From assembly GCA_018402075.1 (NCBI GenBank), contig JAGYJP010000022.1:1-16393 (forward strand): DNA of 16,393 nt, in the 5' to 3' direction. Below, in pieces: positions 8,363 through 15,088 of this stretch. The DNA is from Candidatus Nanopelagicales bacterium (GTDB lineage: Bacteria; Actinomycetota; Actinomycetes; S36-B12). A program made the position numbers and the translations under genes. Position 1 is the first letter of the stretch. Each line of letters begins with the position of its first letter. Below the pieces are notes generated by a model. That model saw nothing but the letters and a program-made list of their open reading frames with translations. It made no database searches and was not told the origin of the DNA.

Positions 8363-8797
8363 CTAATCGAGGGAATGAATGTGACGGTTGCCAGAGAGGT
8401 CAGCAGAAGCCTGTGCTCGCCAATTTGGTTGCTGGCTGAGTTTGTAAACACCACCCTTACCCATATCAACCGTGCCATTCATTAATAACTGGGCTTCGGT
8501 GCGTTGCTTCTTCACCGACATGGGGAACAGTGCCGTGCACCAGGATCCGATACTCGTGGGCATGACTGAAGGTGGTGTTACTACCTCAACGAGTGGCGTC
8601 TCAACGGGTGGTGCCTCAACGGGCACCGTCTGAGCCGGCACCGGTTCAGCAGGTGGAGTGACTTCTTCAGCAACACTGGGGATGGCTGACATGGAAAGCA
8701 CCAGAGAAACACTGACTAGACCCGCGACCAGCAGCCTTATAGCTGTTCTGTGTTCGCGCGCTGAGGGAAGTTGACCACGTGGGTCCAGCGAGGACAT
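8363..8797 (-). CDS. N-terminal piece of the interrupted heparinase-like lyase (signal peptide and Pro-rich linker)
   Basis: This 144-codon frame is the missing front of the lyase at 6863-8350. It starts best at ATG 8795-8797, with GGAG 4 bases upstream; GTG 8810-8812 and ATGs between are alternatives. It encodes a basic region, a hydrophobic signal segment (AIRLLVAGLVSVSLVLSMSA) with cleavage likely near SVA-E, then a linker with repeated P-V-E-A/T-P units (about 47-80), and then the start of a helical domain ending NRHIHSLD before the TAG. In relatives the equivalent H-S-L segment is usually followed by a Trp and a Leu/Pro-rich helix; here the codon after LD is TAG and ALPLLYRG continues in the same frame, so a TGG to TAG change is the simplest explanation (inference). 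Alone this piece would be a secreted fragment with no enzyme function. Confidence 0.75.
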   Translation of the reverse strand: MSSLDPRGQLPSAREHRTAIRLLVAGLVSVSLVLSMSAIPSVAEEVTPPAEPVPAQTVPVEAPPVETPLVEVVTPPSVMPTSIGSWCTALFPMSVKKQRTEAQLLMNGTVDMGKGGVYKLSQQPNWRAQASADLSGNRHIHSLD

Positions 8798-8862
8798 GTA
8801 CTCCATCATCACCCGAAGTACCCATGCTCTGTCAAGTCAGGGTACGGCCCGGGCGTGTTTGC

Positions 8863-9816
8863 TTATGGCAATTCAGGTTCAGCGTCAGTTGTCGCGGACA
8901 TTCGCTCGGTTGCTGCCTTCATTGAGGGCGATGTTGGACCGAGCACCCAGCCCAAACTCCCCAGCATTGCCGCCACGGCTGGTTTCACCACGGCAAGTGG
9001 AATCTTCGGCACATTAATGAGTGATCGTTGACTATCAGTCATGGTTGCCGCCGCGCCCGCATAAAGGATGCTGTACGGCGCTTTTGCTGGAAGTGGTAAT
9101 GGCGCATTTCGCACAAAGCGAGCCGTGCGTTCAGCTCGTTTCCCTCCCATGAGATCTGGCTTAAAGTCTCGAAGTTGTTGTTTCAACTCCGCATAGCTTC
9201 GCGGCGGATTCTCCACCCCCACAAGTTCGCCAGCCTTTGCCCATTCACGCACATATTGATCTGGTCCACCAGGAATTGGACCTCCCCACACTAAATGTGT
9301 GGACAAGAAAGAGTCAGTAAATGCAACGTGGACCCAGCGCAACAGATCGGGGTCATTTGCAGAGTAGTCAACTTTCTCGCCATGGCTGTTGATGTACTCG
9401 CCTGAAACTTTTCGGTGCATGCCACGCACGCGCGCACACTCCCGCTCCGCCATGCTCGTGTCACCGAAAGTCACAACGGTCAACCACTGGGTTGTTCCTG
9501 CTAGTCGACCGAGTGGATCCTGTTCGTACCGAGAGTGTTCATCTACTCCGGCTAGGGCACCTGGGTGCAAGGCCTGCATGAGCAGTGATCGGACACCTCC
9601 CACAAGTGTGGGTAGTGAGCCATGTACCACCCAAGCTGCAGAACCCGGTCCAAAAAAGCCTTCATCTGTGCCATGACTGAGTTGCTGCACCCAATCTGGA
9701 GTGCCATCGGGCTCACCAGAAACGATTGACCGGAACCCGGCGGCCGCCTTCTCACGCAGCAGGTTCAAAGGGGCAAGATCTAAGGGCACGAGCTCACTCT
9801 GCCTAAAAATGGACAA
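8863..9816 (-). CDS. oxygenase MpaB / DUF2236 family protein
   Basis: A 317-residue protein of the DUF2236 (MpaB, latex-clearing-protein-related) family, haem-dependent oxygenases common in Actinomycetota. The signature run is complete: GFFGPGSAAWVVHGSLPTL (about 53-71), LMQALHPGALAGVDEHSRY (79-97, with the conserved His), DPLGRLAGTTQWLTVVTFGD (99-118) and HRKVSGEYINSHGEKVDYSANDPDLLRWVHVAF (134-166). The physiological substrate of most members is unknown. The start is uncertain: TTG at 9814-9816 gives this length, and GTG at codon 11 is an alternative; neither has a clear ribosome site. It lies 33 bases downstream of the htrA terminator and 65 bases upstream of the lyase gene start, so it may begin a unit with that gene. 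Confidence 0.88.
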   Translation of the reverse strand: MSIFRQSELVPLDLAPLNLLREKAAAGFRSIVSGEPDGTPDWVQQLSHGTDEGFFGPGSAAWVVHGSLPTLVGGVRSLLMQALHPGALAGVDEHSRYEQDPLGRLAGTTQWLTVVTFGDTSMAERECARVRGMHRKVSGEYINSHGEKVDYSANDPDLLRWVHVAFTDSFLSTHLVWGGPIPGGPDQYVREWAKAGELVGVENPPRSYAELKQQLRDFKPDLMGGKRAERTARFVRNAPLPLPAKAPYSILYAGAAATMTDSQRSLINVPKIPLAVVKPAVAAMLGSLGWVLGPTSPSMKAATERMSATTDAEPELP

Positions 9817-9842
9817 AACCGCATGTTGAAAAGCCTAGGGTG

Positions 9843-9888
9843 AAAAAAGCCAGCCCGCCGCAAATCGGGGGTATGCGGCGGGCTGGTT
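9843..9888 (-). terminator. intrinsic terminator of the htrA-like gene
   Basis: A perfect 13-bp GC-rich inverted repeat pairs 9850-9862 with 9874-9886 around an 11-base loop, and a G-U and an A-U pair extend it outward. On the minus strand the stem is followed by CTTTTTTC (9842-9849), the U-tract of a Rho-independent terminator. It lies 33 bases after the stop of the minus-strand HtrA gene. The plus side after the stem is not U-rich, so it should act in one direction only. Confidence 0.9.
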
Positions 9889-9921
9889 GATACATGTGGA
9901 TTTATTAATTACTCACGGTGC

Positions 9922-11073
9922 CTACTCTGCTGCCACCAGTGTGAGCGGAACGGTTATCGTTTCTCCGTTGCGCAACACGGTCAGTTCAATTGTGTCACCC
10001 GGTGCGTTAGCTCGGATCGTGACGATCAAAGCTGTGGGGTCAGCCAGGATCACACCATCGACTTTTGTTATTACATCGCCACTCTGCAGACCTGCTAAGT
10101 CAGCGGGTGATCCGGGAGTTACCTCGGCCACCTCGCCACCGGGTCCTTGGAAGGACGTGTCCAGCTGCACGCCAATGATCGGGGTCTGGGACGTACCCGT
10201 ATTAATAATTTCGTCGACGATTCGTTTGGCGGTATCAATCGGAATGGCAAAACCTAATCCGATATTTCCGCTGCCCGCACCCAATCCAAGTGTTGCAATT
10301 GCGGAGTTAACTCCAATTACTTCACCGGCTGAGTTAACCAAGGGCCCGCCGGAGTTACCGGGGTTGATTGCGGCATCGGTTTGAATGGCATTGATATAAG
10401 CGGTATCGCCCTGACCACCAGCGGTGACCGGACGATTCAGTGCAGACACAATTCCTGAAGTAACCGTGCCCTGCAGTCCTAGCGGTGAACCAATGGCAAT
10501 CGCCAGGTCACCCACATTGATTGCATCCGATGACCCGAGGGTGAGCGCAGAGAGACCTTCGCGATCTACTTTCACAACCGCCAGGTCGTAGCCTGGATCG
10601 GAACCCACGAGTTTCCCGGTAGCCGTGGTTCCGTCTGCGAATGTGATGTCGATTGTTCCGTTTTCACCGGCGGGACCGGCAACGTGATCATTGGTCACGA
10701 TGTATCCATCGCTGCTGACAATGAATCCTGTTCCGGTTCCTTCGCCACCAGATCCTTCGATATTGAGTTGTACAACGGCCGGCTGTACAGCTGCAGCTAC
10801 CGCGGCGATACTTCCCGCTGCAGGCTCAACACTTCCGCTGGTCGCCACGGTGATTGCCGTGCTTGAGCCGCTGTCGGCCAGGGTGTACCCAACCGCGCCT
10901 CCCACTGCTCCCGCAAACACTGCGGTTGCGGCAACCCCGGCAATCAACAGCCCCGTGCGCGACTTGCGTGGCTGCTCTGGTGCGAAAGACGTCAAAGGTT
11001 GCGTAGGCTGTGCCGCGAAAAAGGATGGCTCCGGGTTGAAATCATTCATGGGGGTGTGCGGTGTGATGGTCAT
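9922..11073 (-). CDS. HtrA/DegP-like membrane-anchored serine protease with PDZ domain
   Basis: A 383-residue trypsin-like protease of the HtrA family. Layout: cytoplasmic Pro/Gln-rich tail (1-36), one transmembrane helix (about 40-66), Ser/Thr/Ala linker, protease domain (about 90-275) and one PDZ domain (about 290-383). The triad is visible as TNDHV (His130), GYDLAVVK (Asp163) and PGNSGGPL (Ser241). Such proteins degrade or sense misfolded proteins outside the membrane; the PDZ segment VTPGSPADLAGLQSGDVI binds C-termini. The ATG at 11071-11073 is chosen because AGGAGA lies 5 bases upstream; an in-frame start 12 codons earlier has none. It is divergent from the Sua5/TsaC gene over about 137 bases and ends at a clear terminator, so it is probably monocistronic. 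Similar Actinomycetota proteins are called PepD or DegP. Confidence 0.95.
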   Translation of the reverse strand: MTITPHTPMNDFNPEPSFFAAQPTQPLTSFAPEQPRKSRTGLLIAGVAATAVFAGAVGGAVGYTLADSGSSTAITVATSGSVEPAAGSIAAVAAAVQPAVVQLNIEGSGGEGTGTGFIVSSDGYIVTNDHVAGPAGENGTIDITFADGTTATGKLVGSDPGYDLAVVKVDREGLSALTLGSSDAINVGDLAIAIGSPLGLQGTVTSGIVSALNRPVTAGGQGDTAYINAIQTDAAINPGNSGGPLVNSAGEVIGVNSAIATLGLGAGSGNIGLGFAIPIDTAKRIVDEIINTGTSQTPIIGVQLDTSFQGPGGEVAEVTPGSPADLAGLQSGDVITKVDGVILADPTALIVTIRANAPGDTIELTVLRNGETITVPLTLVAAE

Positions 11074-11210
11074 GTGCTCTCCTAATTGTTGCGTGTCTCC
11101 ATTGGACACCCCAAATCTTCAATTGGCTCCACCAAAACGGCAAAATCACCAAGCCCTTACCCAGCCTTTACATTCCCCTTACATAAATCGGGATCCACTA
11201 CCCTGAAGCG

Positions 11211-12173
11211 GTGCACCTGCTGACCGGAACGAGCGCCGCGGCCGAACTCTTGGCAACCGGATCCCTCGTGGTCATTCCCACGGAGACGGTGTACGGGCTC
11301 GCCGCCCACGCAGAAGATGAATCTGCGGTGAATCGAGTTTTCACGACCAAGAACCGCCCCAGTGACCACCCACTGATTGTGCATATTGCGAACTCAGTGT
11401 GCCTGGACTACTGGGCCGTGAATATTCCCGATTACGCACGTGACCTGGCAACTGCATTCTGGCCCGGACCCATGACCCTGGTTCTCCATCGCAACACCCC
11501 GGCTGGTGACTTCATTACCGGCAACCAGGAGACGGTCGCCCTGCGAATTCCCAATCACCGGCTCGCGCTCGAGATCATTAATCAACTCGGAGTGGTCACG
11601 AATAATCCGTGTGCCGGTATCGCAGCACCGAGTGCAAATCGGTTCGGCAAAGTCAGCCCAACAACTTTGGAGCATGCGCGACAGGAGTTGGGCGCCTACC
11701 TGAGCAGCACAGATGCCGGTGTTGACGGCGGCCCTTGCAGCATTGGAATTGAATCAACAATTATTGATTGCACGGGAGAGTCACCAATTATTTTGCGCCG
11801 GGGCGCCATTACCGAACATGACATTGAATCGATTGTGGCTCTTTCTGAATCGGACAACTCAACGGTGCGAGCACCCGGGATGCTGGCATCACATTACGCC
11901 CCCACCGCCACCGTGAAAGTTGTGAACACCGTGAACGATATTGAACCCGATGCAACGGATGCATGCCTTCTTGCGCCCAGTGATGTAAGCACCCCAGTAG
12001 GAGTAACACGCATTGGGTCGCCGCGCGATGCGCACGAATACGCGCAGATTCTTTACAGCTCTTTACGCGATGCTGACCAATTACACGCTCATGTAATTTA
12101 TGTGATTGCCCCCGAAGGGTCCGGCATTGCAGCAGCGGTGCGCGATCGAATATCACGGGCAGCTCACCAATAA
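11211..12173 (+). CDS. threonylcarbamoyl-AMP synthase, Sua5/TsaC type
   Basis: A 320-residue enzyme that makes threonylcarbamoyl-AMP from threonine, bicarbonate and ATP, the first step of t6A37 in tRNAs that read ANN codons. The YrdC domain (about 1-200) shows VVIPTETVYGLAAHA (18-32), TKNRPSDHPLIVHI (45-58), the WPGPMTLVL run, and SIGIESTIID. The extension (about 225-320), which opens with APGMLASHYAPTATV, is the Sua5 C-terminal domain, so this is the long Sua5 form rather than the short TsaC. It starts with GTG at 11211 with a weak ribosome site (TGAAGCG). It ends 26 bases from the stop of the convergent dehydrogenase gene, with no obvious terminator between. It should be an essential housekeeping gene. 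Confidence 0.93.
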   Translation: MHLLTGTSAAAELLATGSLVVIPTETVYGLAAHAEDESAVNRVFTTKNRPSDHPLIVHIANSVCLDYWAVNIPDYARDLATAFWPGPMTLVLHRNTPAGDFITGNQETVALRIPNHRLALEIINQLGVVTNNPCAGIAAPSANRFGKVSPTTLEHARQELGAYLSSTDAGVDGGPCSIGIESTIIDCTGESPIILRRGAITEHDIESIVALSESDNSTVRAPGMLASHYAPTATVKVVNTVNDIEPDATDACLLAPSDVSTPVGVTRIGSPRDAHEYAQILYSSLRDADQLHAHVIYVIAPEGSGIAAAVRDRISRAAHQ

Positions 12174-12199
12174 ATTCACACCGATTATTTAGGTGCAAC

Positions 12200-12973
12200 T
12201 TATTTTGGAGCCATGCGCAGCGCTGCATCCAACCGAATTGTTTCACCATTCATGTACGCATTCTCACAAATTGTTTGTACCAGGTGAGCGTATTCGTCTG
12301 GCAAACCCAAGCGGTGTGGAAAGACGGGAGTCGCTGCCAGTTTCTCCTTCAGTCCCGCTGGCATAACATCGTAAATAGGAGTGTCGAAAAGTCCCGGTGC
12401 AATTGTCATGACGCGAATGCCGACAGGCGACAGGTCACGAGACAGTGGCAACGTTAATCCAACAAGTCCGCCTTTGCTGGAACTGTAGGCGGCTTGGCCG
12501 ATCTGACCATCGAATGCGGCTAGTGATGCTGTCAACACAACAACACCGCGCTCACCATCTGTATTAGGTTCATTCTTTGCCATCTGTTCAGCAGCGAGTC
12601 GAACAACATCGTAGGTACCAATTAAGTTGATGTTGATCACTCGGCGGTAGTTGTCAATCGAAGCCGCCTTGCTATCGCGATCCAGTGTTCGCTCTGCCCA
12701 CCCAATGCCCGCGCAATTGACCGCAGCATCAAGCCGACCGAATTTATTCATTCCCGCATCTATTGCGGCACTGATCGCATCGGTGCTTTGCACATCGACT
12801 TCAACCGCGAGCGCCCGATCACCCAATTCACCAGAAAGTTTTTGGGCCGCCCCTAAATTTAGGTCGGCAATGACAACCCCACCAGCACCGTGGGCCAGCA
12901 CTCGACGTGCAACTGCCTCACCCAAACCTGATGCACCACCGGAAACAAAAAAGACCGAGTCAGAAATTTTCAT
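12200..12973 (-). CDS. short-chain dehydrogenase/reductase, 3-hydroxyacyl-CoA dehydrogenase type 2-like
   Basis: A 257-residue classical SDR. The Rossmann motif is GGASGLG (12-18); Asp37 at the end of strand 2 (VIADLN) indicates NAD rather than NADP. The structural NCAG (86-89), Asn115, Ser150, and YSSSK (Tyr163, Lys167) complete the catalytic set. The pattern VNCAGI, LTASLAAFDGQIGQAAYSSSKGG and IAPGLFDTP is that of type-2 3-hydroxyacyl-CoA (HSD17B10-like) dehydrogenases of fatty acid or isoleucine breakdown, but SDR substrates cannot be assigned safely by sequence. It starts at ATG 12971-12973, 9 bases after the metallopeptidase stop, so the two are likely co-transcribed. No other beta-oxidation gene is nearby. 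Confidence 0.88.
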   Translation of the reverse strand: MKISDSVFFVSGGASGLGEAVARRVLAHGAGGVVIADLNLGAAQKLSGELGDRALAVEVDVQSTDAISAAIDAGMNKFGRLDAAVNCAGIGWAERTLDRDSKAASIDNYRRVININLIGTYDVVRLAAEQMAKNEPNTDGERGVVVLTASLAAFDGQIGQAAYSSSKGGLVGLTLPLSRDLSPVGIRVMTIAPGLFDTPIYDVMPAGLKEKLAATPVFPHRLGLPDEYAHLVQTICENAYMNGETIRLDAALRMAPK

Positions 12974-12982
12974 GGTGCAACC

Positions 12983-13339
12983 CTAGTAAGCACCCAATTC
13001 ATGCAGCCGTGCATCGCTAATTCCAAAATGGTGAGCCACCTCGTGGATCACGGTCACCTTCACCTGATGCACCACATCTTCCTCGGAACTACAGGTTCGG
13101 AGAATGGGCAACCGATAAATGGTGATTCGATCGGGCAGCGCCCCGGAATATCCCGTTCCCCGTTTGGTCAGTGGGATACCTTCATAAAGACCAAGTAGTC
13201 GAGGGCGTCCAGGTTTCTGGTTCTCCACGAACACCACCACGTTGTCCATCAGGCGACTCAATCCCTCTGGGATTTCATCCAGCCCCAGGGCCACCAATTC
13301 TTCGAAGCGTTCCATTGGCACTTCCGACTCCGCCACCAT
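12983..13339 (-). CDS. zincin-like metallopeptidase family protein
   Basis: A 118-residue protein of the small minimal-gluzincin group (zincin_1 type), widespread in Actinomycetota. The zinc motif is HEVAHHFGISD (99-109), with His99, Glu100, His103 and Asp109. N-terminal MERFEELVALGLDEIPEGL and the RITIYRLPIL strand are typical. Substrates of the family are unknown. The ATG at 13337-13339 is used; ATG eight codons downstream (MERFEE) also fits the family N-terminus, and neither has a strong ribosome site. It is followed after 9 bases by the SDR gene and lies head-to-head with the tRNA cluster across about 110 bases. Confidence 0.85.
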   Translation of the reverse strand: MVAESEVPMERFEELVALGLDEIPEGLSRLMDNVVVFVENQKPGRPRLLGLYEGIPLTKRGTGYSGALPDRITIYRLPILRTCSSEEDVVHQVKVTVIHEVAHHFGISDARLHELGAY

Positions 13340-13450
13340 GCCCTTACTCTCACATCCACCGCATTCACTCGCATCTGTGAGGGTCTAATTCCCAAGGGGT
13401 CGGCGGGAATCGAATCAGGTCTCTCCCCTACACTTTTCCAGTTGCACCAG

Positions 13451-13523
13451 GTCCCCATCGTCTAGTGGCCTAGGACGCTGCCCTTTCACGGCGGTAACGC
13501 GGGTTCGAACCCCGCTGGGGATA
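13451..13523 (+). tRNA. tRNA-Glu (UUC)
   Basis: A 73-base cloverleaf. The acceptor GTCCCCA pairs with TGGGGAT (G1-U72 wobble), the anticodon loop CTTTCAC reads TTC, and the T arm GCGGGTTCGAACCCCGC is perfect. The discriminator is A and CCA is not encoded. It is the first of three tRNAs. A TACACT box at 13429-13434 could be the -10 of the cluster promoter; the -35 is unclear. Confidence 0.97.
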
Positions 13524-13561
13524 CGGTTCCGCGCAGTGCACTTTGTGCGGATTCACAGTTT

Positions 13562-13635
13562 GGCCCCGTAGCGCAGTTGGTTAGCGCGCCGCCCTGTCAC
13601 GGCGGAGGTCGCCGGTTCGAGCCCGGTCGGGGTCG
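13562..13635 (+). tRNA. tRNA-Asp (GUC)
   Basis: A 74-base cloverleaf. The acceptor GGCCCCG pairs with CGGGGTC (G2-U71), the anticodon loop CTGTCAC reads GTC, and the T loop TTCGAGC is standard. The discriminator is G and CCA is not encoded. It lies 38 bases after tRNA-Glu and is probably co-transcribed. Confidence 0.97.
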
Positions 13636-13663
13636 CTTAGTTCGGAGGCAATCCGAACTTGTT

Positions 13664-13740
13664 GGCCAGGTAGCTCAGTTGGTACGAGCGTCCGACTGAA
13701 AATCGGAAGGTCGACGGTTCGATCCCGTCCCTGGCCACCA
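13664..13740 (+). tRNA. tRNA-Phe (GAA), with encoded CCA; integration site of an element
   Basis: A 74-base cloverleaf plus encoded CCA (13738-13740), which the two neighbouring tRNAs lack. The acceptor GGCCAGG pairs with CCTGGCC, the anticodon loop CTGAAAA reads GAA, and the T arm is GACGGTTCGATCCCGTC. The tRNA is intact, but its 3' 25 bases recur at 14986-15010, as when an integrated element restores the tRNA end and displaces the original one. The encoded CCA would then be partly element-derived (inference). Confidence 0.97.
13714..13738 (+). repeat. left attachment-like repeat (tRNA-Phe 3' end)
   Basis: These 25 bases, from the T-arm through the acceptor stem of tRNA-Phe, are repeated exactly at 14986-15010. 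Identity starts after the tRNA bases TCG and stops at CA versus AT on the other side. The length and the position inside a tRNA are typical of tyrosine-recombinase cores. Confidence 0.85.
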
Positions 13741-13799
13741 CAAATCCCCCACAAAAACAGCTTTCTTGCCAGTTCGCAAATTGCTTGACATGGCAATTA

Positions 13800-13818
13800 G
13801 TCACTAATTTGTCACAGA
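13800..13818 (+). repeat. 19-base arm-like repeat, left copy
   Basis: The sequence gtcactaatttgtcacaga occurs here and, with one change, at 14951-14969 in the same orientation, just inside each border of the element. It contains two GTCAC boxes 11 bases apart, about one helical turn. It overlaps the stop codon of the recombinase remnant. It is probably a recombinase or excisionase arm site (inference). Confidence 0.5.
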
Positions 13819-14000
13819 TATTTTCTTCCTTGCGTCCCTGTGGACAACCGCTCAAGAGCGTTTGCCACCGCTTGATGACCGTGATCGCCCTGTACGTAGA
13901 TCCGGTGACAAGTAACTGGATCGTGACCGAGGTAGGAAGCAGCTGCATCGGCCGGTACACCATAAAGAGTGGACAAAAGCGTCGCCCTACCGAGTATCGA
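13812..14000 (-). pseudogene. tyrosine recombinase (integrase) C-terminal remnant
   Basis: An open stretch of 62 codons ending in TGA at 13812-13814, on the strand opposite the tRNAs; an in-frame TGA at 14001-14003 closes it upstream and there is no start. The translation includes ATLLSTLYGVPADAAASY, then LGHDPVTCHRIYVQ, then an Ala/Leu-rich tail. In tyrosine recombinases the box II pattern is G, nine residues, L-G-H, eight residues, then the nucleophilic Tyr; this fragment shows exactly that spacing, as in XerD. The upstream catalytic Arg/His box and the rest of the catalytic domain are absent. Its place beside the tRNA-Phe attachment repeat is where an integrase gene normally sits. No database search was possible; the assignment rests on spacing and position. 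Confidence 0.7.
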
Positions 14001-14143
14001 TCAGATTCACCGGGCCTATTCCCACTCGGATAGCGAATCGAACGTCTCTAGTTGTGCTCACCTCGCACCGCTCTAGACTGGCGCTTCCGATTGTCGGTAC
14101 ACTTCGCCGTAAGCAAAGGCAGGTCAGCACCCTGGAGGAATAA

Positions 14144-14629
14144 ATGCTGCGACGAATTATGACTGTGGTCCTAGGCGCGGGAATGTGCTTTTTTGCTGCG
14201 ACGTCAACCTCCCACGCTGCTGTTGACGTGACCATCGACCAAGTCACGGTTGCCCCGGCCAAGTCGGGGGGCAAGTCCGCGAACGTGATCGTCGCGTCCA
14301 CGGTCACACAGCAGCAATACGCGGACATTTCCTACGACGTGACTTTGACTGGCTTCACTGCGAAAGGCACCTTTGCGTATCGAGATGGTGCGTGTCCGAA
14401 GAAGCTCATTAAATACAGGGGACCGGGGACTGTATTCCAGTGCGGTTGGGCCCAGCAAGGGAAGGACTCGGTGCTCAACATTTCGATTCGCGGCACATTC
14501 CCTTCCTCCTCCGTGCGAGTCAAGATCAACCGGAAAGCGGTCGTAACGCCAAAGAAGGCAGGGGATTATCCCGTATCGGTGTCCAGTTGGGCCTTCTCAC
14601 CCGTGACCACATCGGTGGCAATCAAGTAG
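14144..14629 (+). CDS. secreted protein of unknown function, element cargo
   Basis: A 161-residue protein with a clear Sec signal peptide (MLRRIMTVVLGAGMCFFAA, cleavage likely near SHA-A at 25). The mature part is beta-rich, basic and Val/Thr/Lys-rich, with two Cys (in DGACPKK and FQCGW, about 83 and 99) that could pair outside the cell. I do not recognise a family. The start at ATG 14144 is well supported by GGAGG 6-7 bases upstream. It is the only intact gene between the two tRNA-Phe repeats and so is probably cargo of the decayed element. A short GC hairpin follows at 14667-14679 without a U-tract, a weak terminator candidate at best. Confidence 0.75.
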   Translation: MLRRIMTVVLGAGMCFFAATSTSHAAVDVTIDQVTVAPAKSGGKSANVIVASTVTQQQYADISYDVTLTGFTAKGTFAYRDGACPKKLIKYRGPGTVFQCGWAQQGKDSVLNISIRGTFPSSSVRVKINRKAVVTPKKAGDYPVSVSSWAFSPVTTSVAIK

Positions 14630-14985
14630 CGCAGGTCAGGGCGGAACTCGCCATCAACCATTAACTGCCCTGTCAGGGCTCTGTTAGGGATACTTTGGTG
14701 GTTGTTTAGTTTTCTTTCGTTAGTGGAGCGGGAGAGCCTTCGCCGTTCCCATAATTCGGTCATCGTTGGTCGAGCCCGACCCGCCCCACGTCAATTCGTA
14801 TATGGCTAGCTGATTTGGGAGACTGATCAACCCGACAGCGTTCAAATCGTCTCTATCAAACCCATAGGCACAGAGAGATGAAAAAGCACAACATCGAGTT
14901 GCCCCTAGATGTGCAGCCACCACAGGGACCAAAACCAGTTGGGGATTCGTGTCACTATTTTGTCACAGACGTAGCGCAACACCCT
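14630..14985. other. gene-poor stretch inside the element remnant
   Basis: Apart from the 5-bp GC hairpin at 14667-14679 and the arm-like repeat at 14951-14969, I see no supported gene here. Short frames on both strands (for example 14720-14932 minus and 14878-15180 plus) lack family resemblance; the plus one runs on through the attachment repeat and the tandem array. It may be debris of former element genes. Confidence 0.5.
14951..14969 (+). repeat. 19-base arm-like repeat, right copy
   Basis: The sequence gtcactattttgtcacaga matches the left copy at 13800-13818 at 18 of 19 bases in the same orientation. It lies 16 bases before the right attachment-like repeat, while the left copy lies 61 bases after the left one. 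Confidence 0.5.
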
Positions 14986-15010
14986 ACGGTTCGATCCCGT
15001 CCCTGGCCAC
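14986..15010 (+). repeat. right attachment-like repeat (displaced tRNA-Phe 3' fragment)
   Basis: An exact 25-base copy of the 3' end of tRNA-Phe, not preceded by a tRNA body, so it cannot encode a tRNA. It marks the right border of the element remnant or the junction between two tandem insertions. Confidence 0.85.
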
Positions 15011-15088
15011 ATCTGTGCAAAACAGTGTTCAATCTCTTTCAAGCGCAGTATTGCGCGCTGAAGAAGTTGGGGGTTGCCGGTAGCGTGA

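Larger units (their letters stand above)
13714..15010. mobile_element. remnant of an integrative element inserted at the 3' end of tRNA-Phe
   Basis: The borders are two exact 25-base direct repeats (13714-13738 within tRNA-Phe and 14986-15010). Inside are the C-terminal remnant of a tyrosine recombinase next to the left border, a secreted protein gene, a 19-base near-identical repeat near each border, and otherwise no intact gene. At about 1.27 kb with no working integrase it cannot move on its own. It is probably the collapsed remainder of a larger element, or one of two tandem insertions, since the accessory-looking sequence continues to the right. Known for tRNA-site elements: integrase adjacent to the intact tRNA and a displaced 3' fragment at the far end. 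Confidence 0.75.

Noticed and set aside
8363..8365. TAG as a recoded (pyrrolysine-type) codon in the lyase
   Set aside because: TAG is the ordinary stop of the sulfatase, aspartic protease, metallopeptidase and this same lyase gene, and no recoding signal is visible.
13785..13810. TTGACA followed by an AT-rich stretch as a promoter inside the element
   Set aside because: No -10 box at suitable spacing, and the AT-rich part is explained by the arm-like repeat and the integrase stop codon.
13581..13963. Minus-strand frames over the tRNA cluster encoding G-R-D-R-T-V-D-L and I-E-P-S-T-F-R-like peptides
   Set aside because: These are the well-known spurious translations of antisense tRNA-Asp and tRNA-Phe; no ribosome site or protein family supports them.
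14720..14932. Minus-strand 70-codon frame inside the element
   Set aside because: No signal, family pattern or ribosome site; kept only as part of the gene-poor stretch.
13451..15010. CRISPR array
   Set aside because: The repeats are two widely spaced pairs and one spacerless 12-bp array, not regularly spaced repeats with unique spacers, and no cas gene is present.
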